From positions 1 to 64,000 of the forward strand of contig NZ_CP047345.1 in assembly GCF_011045815.1 (NCBI RefSeq): a stretch of 64,000 nt of DNA, read 5' to 3'. Below the pieces are notes generated by a model that had not been told where the DNA came from, ran no database searches, and was given only the letters and a program-made list of their open reading frames with translations. Both the position numbers and the translations under genes were made by a program. This document shows positions 42,947 to 51,849 of this stretch, in pieces (position 1 is the stretch's first letter; each line of letters opens with the position of its first letter). The DNA is from Proteus vulgaris (GTDB lineage Bacteria > Pseudomonadota > Gammaproteobacteria > Enterobacterales > Enterobacteriaceae).

Positions 42947-45900
42947 GGGGTTCTAGGGATTTTCCCCTCTAAAGTAACATAGAACGCTACAGGTATTATA
43001 TTATATGGTCTGTGGCGGTGGGTTACCTTCCAATATTCTGCCATCTTATATAAACACCATCAATCATATTGGCGTTTATTCATCATGGCAATTAGTAATG
43101 AACTCTCGATTCTGACTCAGGCAGAACAACGAGACTTGTATTCAGCACCTCAGTTTTCTATTGAGGAACAACGTTTGTATTTTTCGCTAAACGATGTAGA
43201 ACAGGCCGAATGCCGTACTATCAGGCTTACTAAACATCGTTGTTATTTCGTGGCGCTTCTGGGCTATTTTAAATCTAAGCCAGTGATCATTGCTCCGAGT
43301 TTCCGTGATATCAGTATCGACATGCAGTTTATTGCCTCCCAAATTCAAAGAGGTAAAGGGATCAGGCCTTTCAGTGTCAGTAAAATGCAGCGTGACCGTA
43401 TTTACTCAAGGATACTGCGTCTACTAAATTACAATAAGTGGAATGAAAAACAGCACCTCAATGCTCTGTGCCACCACCTGGTTTACATTGGTCATGCCTG
43501 GCTGGAGCCTCGACACCTCTTTGATGCGGCCATTGAATACCTTGCCAGCCATAACATTGCCATTCCTAAGTACTCCGTGCTTCAAAGACTGATAAGCCGC
43601 ACAATGCAACAGGTCAGAAAAGACCTGACGCTCCAACTGAATCAACTTACCAGTAATGAACTTAACGTCTTTCTGGACAACATAATCACTACTAAAGACG
43701 ACGGGCTGAGTCTGAGCCATCTCAGGGGTGGTGCCAAAAGTCTGACCGTGCCTGAGCTTAAAAAAGAGCTCGCCATTTACCACCGGTTAGCACCATGGCA
43801 CACGCAAATAAATGACGTTGTGGACAGGCTCAATCTGTCGCTAAAAAATCGACAACACTTCAGCGGCCTTATTGATTACTACGGCAGTAAAGTGCGGCGC
43901 TTCAAACGCTCACAGCAGCACCTGTGGTTACTGTGTCATCTGACAGAGCGCATGCAACTTGCACTGGAGCGCCTGACGGATGGGTTTGTTTACCATATCC
44001 GAAAACAACAGGAAGCCGCCAACGCCTTTGCACAACAAGCAGTGTTCCTGTCCTGGCAGTCAGCTGCGGACAATGTCACGAAAGCGGCAGAGCTACTGCA
44101 TCTGTTTGTGGATGAGAACATTGATGATAATCAACCCTTCTCAGTAGTCAGACAACAGGCATTGAAGGTCATGAATGACAGGGATATCCAGACCCTCTGC
44201 CTTTACCTGAAAAAACAGAAACGGACCGTGGAAGAGTACCAGTGGCAACATTACGATGAACAATGCAATCTCCTGGAGCAACTGTTAAGGCAGGTGTTCT
44301 TGTGCCTTGAATGTGAGGCCGGTAAAGGCTCAGAAGCCGTCGTCGCCCAACTTCAACAGATGCAGACGGAAATCGCATTCGGTGGACCACTGAAGACGAT
44401 GGATACGTCGCTCATCCCGAAAAAGCACCTCCCATGGTTGGTTAAACAGGATAACGTTAACCCGCAACGTTACGAATGGCTGCTCTACCGGCAGTTAACC
44501 TCACGACTGAATGGACGCATTTATTTGCCAAATGTTACCAAATACCGCGCACTGGAAGACGACCTGATCCCCCAGACATCGCAGGATACCTTGCTGGCCT
44601 CATCAACACTGGACAGACTAAAACAGCCCGCAGAGTTATTGTTACAGGAGAAACAACACCGGCTGGAAAGTGCACTCAAAGACGTTGCTCTCCATATTGA
44701 TGAGGGAGACAATCGAAATGTGATCATGAAAAATCGTACCGGTACCCGCTGGCGTCTGCCGACCAAAAGCGCTACATCTCTGGTCAACAATCCCTTTTTT
44801 AAGCGAATGCAACCGGTCGGTATCGCGGATGTACTGCGGTATGTAGAGCGCGAAACCGGGTTCATGAAATGTCTGACTCATGTACTTCCGATACAAAAAC
44901 AAGGGTTCACTCATCAGGATGATTTACTGGCCATTCTGATTGCCAACGCCACTCACCGTGGTGTGTATGGCATGGCGCAGATCTCCGATCGAAGCTATGA
45001 ACACCTGAGTACGGTGCAGGCCAACTATATCCGGCCTGAAACGCTGCATGACGCCAGCGACGTGATCAATAATGCGGTTGCAGCGCTACCCATCTTCCGC
45101 CACTACCATATTCAGGAGGACCAGCTGCATGCCAGTGCGGATGGTCAGAAATTCGAAACCCATCTGGAAACCTTTAAAACCCGGTACTCCTCTAAGTATT
45201 TCGGCACCAACAAAGGGATCACGGCCATGACACTGGTGGCCAACCACAGCGCCCTCAATGCTCGGATCATCGGTTCCAACGAGCACGAATCACACTATAT
45301 TTATGACCTGTTACAATCCAACAGCAGTGAAATCAAACCTGACGTACTCTCGACAGATACACACGGTGTCAATCATGTTAACTTCGCCTTACTGGATCTA
45401 TGCGGTTACAGTTTTGCACCGCGATACGCGCAGTTCAGTAGTGTCATCAATGATCTGTTTGATGTGACTGAAAGTGAACAAGGCAGCACCATACTGGCGC
45501 TAAAGAAGCCTATCAGAACGAATGTTATTACAACGGGATGGCAAGATATCAGGCGTATTGTTCTGTCACTTCAGACAAAGCGGACGACACAAGCAATGCT
45601 GGTAAGAAAGTTGTCTGGTTACCCTTCTGGACACCCAATATTACAGGCTCTGACGGAGTATAATCGACTGGTTAAAGCGCAATATTTACTTGACTACATC
45701 GACGATGCCAGTTTGCGGCAGTATGTGCAACGTGCCCTGAACCGGGGAGAAGCATGGCACTTCCTTAGACGAGCCATTGCGTCGGTGAATGGTGATCAGT
45801 TCCGTGGCAAAAACGAGTCTGAAATCGCTATCTGGAATGAATGCGCAAGATTGCTTGCCAACGCGATCATCTACTTCAACTCCGCGATACTGAGTCATCT

Positions 45901-46160
45901 TCTGGGACACTTTGAAGCGAGAGGAGATGAAGAGAAAGCGGGTATCACTCGTGCTGTTTCGCCCGTTGCGTGGCAAAATATCAACTTAAGCGGAACGTAT
46001 AACTTCACTAATACTGGGAAATTGCCCAATATTGGCGAAATAACAAGGCCGATAGTGGATGATTAGGCTCCAAGCTGAAAGTAAACCACCTCCGCAGCCA
46101 TTTATTGGTGTGGTCTACAGAGGATTATGTCTTTTTAGAGGGGAAAATCCCTAGAACCCC
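42947..46160 (+). mobile_element. Tn3-family insertion sequence, 3214 bp
   Basis: 38-bp terminal repeats, identical over the first 27 bp from GGGGTTCTAGGG. Only a transposase is carried, as in IS1071-like members. The flanking 5-mers are AACTT and ACCTT, a target duplication with one mismatch. Without the element, the flanks rejoin into a continuous sequence upstream of strA. Confidence 0.9.
43085..46066 (+). CDS. Tn3-family transposase
   Basis: 993 residues, full length. The N-terminal DUF4158 region is followed by the DDE domain: LHASADGQKFE with the first Asp, LSTDTHGVNHVNF with the second, and NRGEAWHFLRRAI with the Glu. Not closely like Tn2 or Tn21 transposases; I do not recognise the exact element. 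No resolvase accompanies it. Confidence 0.93.
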   Translation: MAISNELSILTQAEQRDLYSAPQFSIEEQRLYFSLNDVEQAECRTIRLTKHRCYFVALLGYFKSKPVIIAPSFRDISIDMQFIASQIQRGKGIRPFSVSKMQRDRIYSRILRLLNYNKWNEKQHLNALCHHLVYIGHAWLEPRHLFDAAIEYLASHNIAIPKYSVLQRLISRTMQQVRKDLTLQLNQLTSNELNVFLDNIITTKDDGLSLSHLRGGAKSLTVPELKKELAIYHRLAPWHTQINDVVDRLNLSLKNRQHFSGLIDYYGSKVRRFKRSQQHLWLLCHLTERMQLALERLTDGFVYHIRKQQEAANAFAQQAVFLSWQSAADNVTKAAELLHLFVDENIDDNQPFSVVRQQALKVMNDRDIQTLCLYLKKQKRTVEEYQWQHYDEQCNLLEQLLRQVFLCLECEAGKGSEAVVAQLQQMQTEIAFGGPLKTMDTSLIPKKHLPWLVKQDNVNPQRYEWLLYRQLTSRLNGRIYLPNVTKYRALEDDLIPQTSQDTLLASSTLDRLKQPAELLLQEKQHRLESALKDVALHIDEGDNRNVIMKNRTGTRWRLPTKSATSLVNNPFFKRMQPVGIADVLRYVERETGFMKCLTHVLPIQKQGFTHQDDLLAILIANATHRGVYGMAQISDRSYEHLSTVQANYIRPETLHDASDVINNAVAALPIFRHYHIQEDQLHASADGQKFETHLETFKTRYSSKYFGTNKGITAMTLVANHSALNARIIGSNEHESHYIYDLLQSNSSEIKPDVLSTDTHGVNHVNFALLDLCGYSFAPRYAQFSSVINDLFDVTESEQGSTILALKKPIRTNVITTGWQDIRRIVLSLQTKRTTQAMLVRKLSGYPSGHPILQALTEYNRLVKAQYLLDYIDDASLRQYVQRALNRGEAWHFLRRAIASVNGDQFRGKNESEIAIWNECARLLANAIIYFNSAILSHLLGHFEARGDEEKAGITRAVSPVAWQNINLSGTYNFTNTGKLPNIGEITRPIVDD

Positions 46161-46162
46161 AC

Positions 46163-46372
46163 CTTGAGACAGAACGCGCCTTGGTCAGAATCCCAGTCGC
46201 TGGGCGGGTTTGCGCCTACGCTCTTGACCCCCACGAGGTCTGGAAAGGGTACGACAACGCCAAAGAATACGCGGCCTTCGTGACCAAGACGCTGGTCAAC
46301 AAGGACGGCGATATTAAGCGCCGGATCATGTCGATGTTTAGCCCAGAGGAACGCCCAGACGACAGGGAGTGA
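46163..46372 (+). pseudogene. C-terminal gene fragment between the Tn3-family IS and ISCR2
   Basis: An open frame of 69 codons (LVRIPVAGRVCAYALDPHEV..., ending MFSPEERPDDRE) without a start. The stop lies inside the ISCR2 end. Its protein-like composition suggests a real gene end from the sul2-strA type region. Family unknown. Confidence 0.5.
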
Positions 46373-48212
46373 CGGGCACTGGCTGGCAATGTCTAGCAAC
46401 GGCAGGCATTTCGGCTGAGGGTAAAAGAACTTTCCGCTAAGCGATAGACTGTATGTAAACACAGTATTGCAAGGACGCGGAACATGCCTCATGTGGCGGC
46501 CAGGACGGCCAGCCGGGATCGGGATACTGGTCGTTACCAGAGCCACCGACCCGAGCAAACCCTTCTCTATCAGATCGTTGACGAGTATTACCCGGCATTC
46601 GCTGCGCTTATGGCAGAGCAGGGAAAGGAATTGCCGGGCTATGTGCAACGGGAATTTGAAGAATTTCTCCAATGCGGGCGGCTGGAGCATGGCTTTCTAC
46701 GGGTTCGCTGCGAGTCTTGCCACGCCGAGCACCTGGTCGCTTTCAGCTGTAAGCGTCGCGGTTTCTGCCCGAGCTGTGGGGCGCGGCGGATGGCCGAAAG
46801 TGCCGCCTTGCTGGTTGATGAAGTACTGCCTGAACAACCCATGCGTCAGTGGGTGTTGAGCTTCCCGTTTCAGCTGCGTTTCCTGTTTGCCAGCCGGCCC
46901 GAGATCATGGGGTGGGTGCTGGGCATCGTTTACCGCGTCATTGCCACGCACCTGGTCAAGAAAGCGGGCCATACCCACCAAGTGGCCAAGACGGGCGCGG
47001 TCACCCTGATCCAGCGTTTTGGATCGGCGCTCAATCTGAATGTTCACTTCCACATGCTGTTTCTCGACGGTGTGTATGTCGAGCAATCCCACGGCTCAGC
47101 GCGTTTCCGCTGGGTCAAGGCGCCGACCAGCCCAGAGCTCACCCAGCTGACGCACACCATCGCCCACCGGGTGGGTCGCTATCTGGAACGGCAAGGCCTG
47201 CTGGAACGGGATGTCGAAAACAGCTATCTGGCCTCGGATGCGGTGGATGACGACCCGATGACACCCCTGCTGGGGCACTCGATCACTTACCGTATCGCTG
47301 TCGGTTCACAGGCGGGGCGAAAGGTGTTCACTTTGCAAACTCTGCCGACCAGTGGTGATCCGTTCGGTGACGGGATTGGCAAGGTAGCCGGGTCCAGCCT
47401 GCACGCCGGCGTGGCGGCCAGGGCCGATGAACGCAAGAAGCTCGAACGGCTGTGCCGGTACATCAGCCGCCCGGCGGTATCCGAGAAGCGGCTGTCGTTA
47501 ACACGAGGCGGCAACGTGCGCTACCAGCTCAAGACGCCGTACCGGGACGGCACCACGCACGTCATTTTCGAACCATTGGATTTCATTGCAAGGCTGGCCG
47601 CCCTGGTACCGAAGCCCAGAGTCAACCTAACCCGCTTCCACGGGGTGTTCGCACCCAACAGTCGGCACCGGGCGTTGGTCACGCCGGCAAAACGGGGCAG
47701 GGGCAACAAGGTCAGGGTGGCTGATGAACCGGCAACACCAGCACAACGGCGAGCGTCGATGACATGGGCGCAACGGCTCAAGCGTGTTTTCAATATCGAC
47801 ATCGAGACCTGCAGCGGCTGCGGCGGCGCCATGAAAGTCATCGCCTGCATTGAAGACCCTATAGTGATCAAGCAGATCCTTGATCACCTGAAGCACAAAG
47901 CCGAAACCAGCGGGACCAGGGCGTTACCCGAAAGCCGGGCGCCACCGGCTGAGCTGCTCCTGGGTCTGTTTGACTGACGAGCCTGAAGGCCAACGATACC
48001 AATCAAAATGCTGCGTTCACAGCGCCGCGGCAGGGATCCGCCGTGCTGGTTGTCGGAAAAGGAGCCGCTAGTGGGAAAGAGGAGGGTAAATTTTCAGCGT
48101 TGCTGGCTCCCCGTCAGCCGGATTGGGTTGCATCGCAGGGGTGTCGAAAGAGTCAACTGCGGTCCAAAGCTGTTGGACTTGGGTGAAAAGGGCGTTTATT
48201 CTTCCTATACGT
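46365..48212 (+). mobile_element. ISCR2 copy 1, complete
   Basis: 1848 bp from the terIS-side GGGAGTGACGGGCACTGG to the oriIS-side GCGTTTATTCTTCCTATAC. Same span and sequence as the copy at 56980. IS91-like elements move by rolling circle and can carry neighbouring DNA past terIS. Confidence 0.93.
46484..47977 (+). CDS. ISCR2 rolling-circle transposase (IS91 family)
   Basis: 497 residues. N-terminal zinc finger CESC...CKRRGFCPSC, the HUH nuclease motif HFHMLFLDGVY, and the conserved tyrosine block YISRPAVSEKRL. The C-terminus has a second CSGCGG finger-like motif. Complete and presumably active. Confidence 0.95.
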   Translation: MPHVAARTASRDRDTGRYQSHRPEQTLLYQIVDEYYPAFAALMAEQGKELPGYVQREFEEFLQCGRLEHGFLRVRCESCHAEHLVAFSCKRRGFCPSCGARRMAESAALLVDEVLPEQPMRQWVLSFPFQLRFLFASRPEIMGWVLGIVYRVIATHLVKKAGHTHQVAKTGAVTLIQRFGSALNLNVHFHMLFLDGVYVEQSHGSARFRWVKAPTSPELTQLTHTIAHRVGRYLERQGLLERDVENSYLASDAVDDDPMTPLLGHSITYRIAVGSQAGRKVFTLQTLPTSGDPFGDGIGKVAGSSLHAGVAARADERKKLERLCRYISRPAVSEKRLSLTRGGNVRYQLKTPYRDGTTHVIFEPLDFIARLAALVPKPRVNLTRFHGVFAPNSRHRALVTPAKRGRGNKVRVADEPATPAQRRASMTWAQRLKRVFNIDIETCSGCGGAMKVIACIEDPIVIKQILDHLKHKAETSGTRALPESRAPPAELLLGLFD

Positions 48213-48332
48213 ATGATTCAAACTGCAGATGAGTTACATTTGAAAGAAAAGGTGAAAAAACCAATTGAGAAATTATTGCATGTGCTTAATGCCTCAAATA
48301 AAAAATTAATTATTCAATACCGATCATTATGA
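48213..48332 (+). pseudogene. Gene-end fragment upstream of dfrA
   Basis: 39 codons starting at the ISCR2 boundary (MIQTADELHLKEKVKKPIEK...) and overlapping the dfrA start (TTATGA). AT-rich like dfrA, so it arrived with it as the truncated end of a donor-chromosome gene. Confidence 0.55.
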
Positions 48333-48835
48333 AACTATCATTAATTGTTGCCATGGATAAAAATTTTGGCATTGGTAAAGACAACGATTTGTTATGGAAA
48401 TTGCCGGCTGATATGAAATTCTTTAAAGAAACTTCAACAGGTCATGTAGTAATAACCGGACGTAAAAATTATGAATCTATTCCTGAGAAATTTAGACCCT
48501 TGCCAAATCGTGAAAATGCCGTTTTAACTCACCAAATCGGCTATCAAGCACCAGGAGCTCATGTCTTTTTTTCACTTACTGAATGTTTAGAGTTCTATAA
48601 AAATGAAACCGAAAGAACTGTTTTCATCATTGGTGGGGGACAAATTTATGCAGAAGTTATGCAGCGAAACATCCTTCAAGAAATGTATATCACACAAGTA
48701 GATGGAGTGTTTGACGCAGATACTTTTTTTCCTAAATTTTCTGAATCTGAGTGGAATAGTGAAACTGTACTGAAACAGGGTATTGATGAAAAACACGCTT
48801 TTGCTTTTGAAATAAAAAAATATACACGTAAATAA
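48329..48835 (+). CDS. dfrA: Dihydrofolate reductase, trimethoprim-resistance type
   Basis: 168 residues, full DHFR: MKLSLIVAMDKNFGIGKDNDLLW, VITGRKNYESIP, and FIIGGGQIYAEVM for NADPH binding. Low GC and a Bacteroidetes-type neighbour show transfer from that phylum. It resembles the dfrA36 kind of ISCR2-linked genes, but I cannot confirm the allele. A resistant DHFR bypasses trimethoprim. Confidence 0.88.
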   Translation: MKLSLIVAMDKNFGIGKDNDLLWKLPADMKFFKETSTGHVVITGRKNYESIPEKFRPLPNRENAVLTHQIGYQAPGAHVFFSLTECLEFYKNETERTVFIIGGGQIYAEVMQRNILQEMYITQVDGVFDADTFFPKFSESEWNSETVLKQGIDEKHAFAFEIKKYTRK

Positions 48836-48917
48836 CTCTAAAACTTACTGTTTTTGTTGAAATGTTTTGTATGTAACGGTTTCAAAACTTCAACGACCTT
48901 ACTAACTTTGCCTCCTT

Positions 48918-49265
48918 ATGATTTTATGTATAGCTGAAAAACCTTCTGTGGCAAAAGATATTGCCGAAGTAATTGGTGCAAAACAACGCAACAACGGCTT
49001 TTATGAAGGAAATGGCTATTGGGTAACCTGGACTTTTGGCCATCTGTGTACATTGAATGAACCCCATGATTACAAAGAAAATTGGAAATACTGGAAATTG
49101 GAAGATCTGCCAATTGTACCTAAAAAATTTGGCATTAAACTAATTGATAACGATGGAGTAAAAAGGCAATTTGCTGTTATTGAAAAATTGGTAGCATCTT
49201 GTTCTGAAGTCATCAATTGCGGGGATGCCGGGCAGGAAGGGGAGTTGATACAAAGATGGGTATTG
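48918..49265 (+). pseudogene. topB: topB (DNA topoisomerase III) N-terminal fragment
   Basis: The first 116 residues (MILCIAEKPSVAKDIAEVIG to NCGDAGQEGELIQRWVLA) are a Toprim-domain start, cut by ISCR2 at 49266. The frame runs on to 49568 as a nonsense fusion. A TAACTTTG just upstream (48903-48910) matches the Bacteroidetes -7 promoter motif TAnnTTTG. Confidence 0.88.
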
Positions 49266-50521
49266 GCACCTGGTCAAGAAAGCGGGCCATACCCACCAAG
49301 TGGCCAAGACGGGCGCGGTCACCCTGATCCAGCGTTTTGGATCGGCGCTCAATCTGAATGTTCACTTCCACATGCTGTTTCTCGACGGTGTGTATGTCGA
49401 GCAATCCCACGGCTCAGCGCGTTTCCGCTGGGTCAAGGCGCCGACCAGCCCAGAGCTCACCCAGCTGACGCACACCATCGCCCACCGGGTGGGTCGCTAT
49501 CTGGAACGGCAAGGCCTGCTGGAACGGGATGTCGAAAACAGCTATCTGGCCTCGGATGCGGTGGATGACGACCCGATGACACCCCTGCTGGGGCACTCGA
49601 TCACTTACCGTATCGCTGTCGGTTCACAGGCGGGGCGAAAGGTGTTCACTTTGCAAACTCTGCCGACCAGTGGTGATCCGTTCGGTGACGGGATTGGCAA
49701 GGTAGCCGGGTCCAGCCTGCACGCCGGCGTGGCGGCCAGGGCCGATGAACGCAAGAAGCTCGAACGGCTGTGCCGGTACATCAGCCGCCCGGCGGTATCC
49801 GAGAAGCGGCTGTCGTTAACACGAGGCGGCAACGTGCGCTACCAGCTCAAGACGCCGTACCGGGACGGCACCACGCACGTCATTTTCGAACCATTGGATT
49901 TCATTGCAAGGCTGGCCGCCCTGGTACCGAAGCCCAGAGTCAACCTAACCCGCTTCCACGGGGTGTTCGCACCCAACAGTCGGCACCGGGCGTTGGTCAC
50001 GCCGGCAAAACGGGGCAGGGGCAACAAGGTCAGGGTGGCTGATGAACCGGCAACACCAGCACAACGGCGAGCGTCGATGACATGGGCGCAACGGCTCAAG
50101 CGTGTTTTCAATATCGACATCGAGACCTGCAGCGGCTGCGGCGGCGCCATGAAAGTCATCGCCTGCATTGAAGACCCTATAGTGATCAAGCAGATCCTTG
50201 ATCACCTGAAGCACAAAGCCGAAACCAGCGGGACCAGGGCGTTACCCGAAAGCCGGGCGCCACCGGCTGAGCTGCTCCTGGGTCTGTTTGACTGACCCGT
50301 CCCAAACGATTCCGATCACGATGCTGCGGTAATTCAGCCGCGGCAGGGATGCGTTATGCCGGCGGCTTGGGTTGGCCCCGGCTGTCGGGAAAAACGGGTA
50401 AATTTTCGGCGGGATCGATGGCTACACGGGCCGGATTCAGAATCACCCACTGGCAAAGCAGGCCGTCATTCGCGGTCTACAGTGGCTGGACTTGGAGAAA
50501 AACGGCGTTTATTCTTCCTAT
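49266..50521 (+). mobile_element. ISCR2 copy 2: 5'-truncated, with a foreign oriIS-side tail
   Basis: Starts inside the transposase gene, where it cut topB. It is identical to ISCR2 up to 50296, just past the stop. From 50297 to the CCTATAC end it carries a different, only related, tail. This is a hybrid of ISCR2 and another ISCR. Confidence 0.9.
49300..50295 (+). pseudogene. ISCR2 transposase, N-terminally truncated
   Basis: An in-frame ATG gives 331 residues that keep the HUH motif and tyrosine block but lack the N-terminal zinc finger and first 165 residues. Probably inactive. Confidence 0.85.
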
Positions 50522-50632
50522 ACTCACAATCACTAAAAAATCTTGCGCATTGATTTTCAGTTCTATGTCTTTTAGGGCTTGTACTTTTCCGTCGTAAACC
50601 TTGTTTATTTTCTTAAAGGTTACGCTTGCCAT
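50522..50632 (-). pseudogene. ABC transporter ATPase, N-terminal 37 codons
   Basis: Minus-strand frame MASVTFKKINKVYDGKVQAL then KDIELKINAQDFLVIV matches the start of MalK/UgpC-type sugar ABC ATPases. It begins 3 bp after the erm stop and is cut by the ISCR end before its Walker A. Suggests a Firmicutes donor. Confidence 0.75.
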
Positions 50633-50635
50633 CGG

Positions 50636-51508
50636 CTAATACTTTTTGCTCCTGTCACGATGTAGTTTGTCGAGTTTTGCCTGCTCGGCAATCAATCGGC
50701 TATATGCGCCTATAACCAATTTCTTTTTTTCTGGCGAAACCATTTTAGAGTATACATCAAACATGGCAAGCCATTGTTTGTATGTCCATTCCGAAATAAA
50801 CGCCTCCTCGTGAAGATCGATTTGCTTTCGTATCCGCTTTTGTTGTTCGTATGAAAAAACTTTTTTTGTTTTTTCCTTAAAAAATCTGCCTGGCGCGGAA
50901 TATACAAAAGCCAAGAAATCCCAGTAGTCGATTAGCGGCAATTTTTTTATGTCGCAGTATTCTTTTTTGTGAAAGTTCACAAAAAATATTGATACATTCG
51001 GGCTTGGCGAAAAGTCCGCTTTATCAAAGTTGTGAATGACTTTGATTTCGTAAATCGGCTTAAAAAGTAGCGACTTAAATCCATCTTGGCACAAAGGCTC
51101 ACCTGCGTACTTATATACCGCCTCTTGTTGCATGACGAGATATAAATCCTCGGGCGTCCTTCCCGTCGTCAAAAGTTTGCTCAAAATATCCGCAGTCATG
51201 TTGAATGGTATGTTAGAAAAAACTTTGTACGGCTCGCTCGGCAAATCTACTGTTAGAAAGTCCCTGTTCAGCAGAACTAAATCCTCGTGCCCCTTTAATT
51301 GCTCAAGCAATCGCCTGTACAATTCCGCGTCGTACTCTATCGCAACAACTTGTCTACAGCGTCCAAGTAAGGCTCGAGTGATAATTCCTTTGCCGGGTCC
51401 GATTTCATAAACCAAATCATCGCAAGTTATATTGCTAAGTCCGACTAGTTTATTTACTAGTTGGGCATTGTGTAAAAAATTTTGAGAGTCTTTTATGTTG
51501 CGTTCCAA
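50636..51508 (-). CDS. Erm 23S rRNA adenine-N6 methyltransferase
   Basis: 290 residues starting at TTG 51508, with AGGAG 7 bp upstream. SAM-binding YEIGPGKG near residue 34 and the catalytic SNIPFNMT motif are present, with a long C-terminal helical part. Erm enzymes methylate A2058 and give macrolide-lincosamide-streptogramin B resistance. It is not ErmB, ErmC or ErmF by eye; the class is uncertain. AT-rich. Confidence 0.88.
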   Translation of the reverse strand: MERNIKDSQNFLHNAQLVNKLVGLSNITCDDLVYEIGPGKGIITRALLGRCRQVVAIEYDAELYRRLLEQLKGHEDLVLLNRDFLTVDLPSEPYKVFSNIPFNMTADILSKLLTTGRTPEDLYLVMQQEAVYKYAGEPLCQDGFKSLLFKPIYEIKVIHNFDKADFSPSPNVSIFFVNFHKKEYCDIKKLPLIDYWDFLAFVYSAPGRFFKEKTKKVFSYEQQKRIRKQIDLHEEAFISEWTYKQWLAMFDVYSKMVSPEKKKLVIGAYSRLIAEQAKLDKLHRDRSKKY

Positions 51509-51512
51509 TAGC

Positions 51513-51590
51513 CTACTCCTTTACCCGTGTGGCTATTTGATTTTTTGTTGCCGTTGGGTGTATCGTTATTGGTAAACTCGTATTTTTCAT
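51513..51590 (-). CDS. Possible erm leader peptide, 25 residues
   Basis: ATG 51590 to a TAG inside the erm ribosome binding site (GGAGTAG), ending 4 bp before the erm start. The peptide MKNTSLPITIHPTATKNQIA... has the size and position of erm attenuator leaders. No clear ribosome binding site of its own; a TTGCCT/TATAGAAT-like promoter lies just upstream. Confidence 0.45.
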   Translation of the reverse strand: MKNTSLPITIHPTATKNQIATRVKE

Positions 51591-51849
51591 AGAGTTGCGT
51601 ACTCTAATTCTATACAAGGCAATACTTAATATATTTTAGCATATATTTTAGCAAATATATTAGGAAAACACAATACATTTTAGAGTGGTTTCGAAAATAG
51701 TTAAATAAAAATGACTTGTAAAGGATATTCCCCGCAAAGGTTCAGTTCTGCCGTGCTGAAAAATTGCTTATTCGTAAAAGAATAGGCAGCTTTCTTTTTT
51801 GTTCGCCCCTTTTATTTCATAGAGTACTCAACTCTATTTACAATAGAGT
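51591..51849. promoter_or_regulatory. AT-rich region upstream of erm with paired dyads
   Basis: No gene. Two related dyads, CATAGAGTTGCGTACTCTA near 51588 and CATAGAGTACTCAACTCTA near 51821, each join ATAGAG and CTCTA arms. They could be operators or element ends. Confidence 0.45.

Noticed and set aside
43424..43783. 119-codon minus-strand ORF in the Tn3-family transposase
   Set aside because: Antisense shadow of a continuous 993-codon gene; no independent support.
47452..47724. Recurring 60-130 codon ORFs inside the ISCR copies
   Set aside because: They are alternative-frame shadows of the high-GC transposase gene and repeat with every copy.
49266..49568. topB-ISCR fusion protein
   Set aside because: After 49265 the frame is not the transposase frame, so the extra 100 residues are nonsense.
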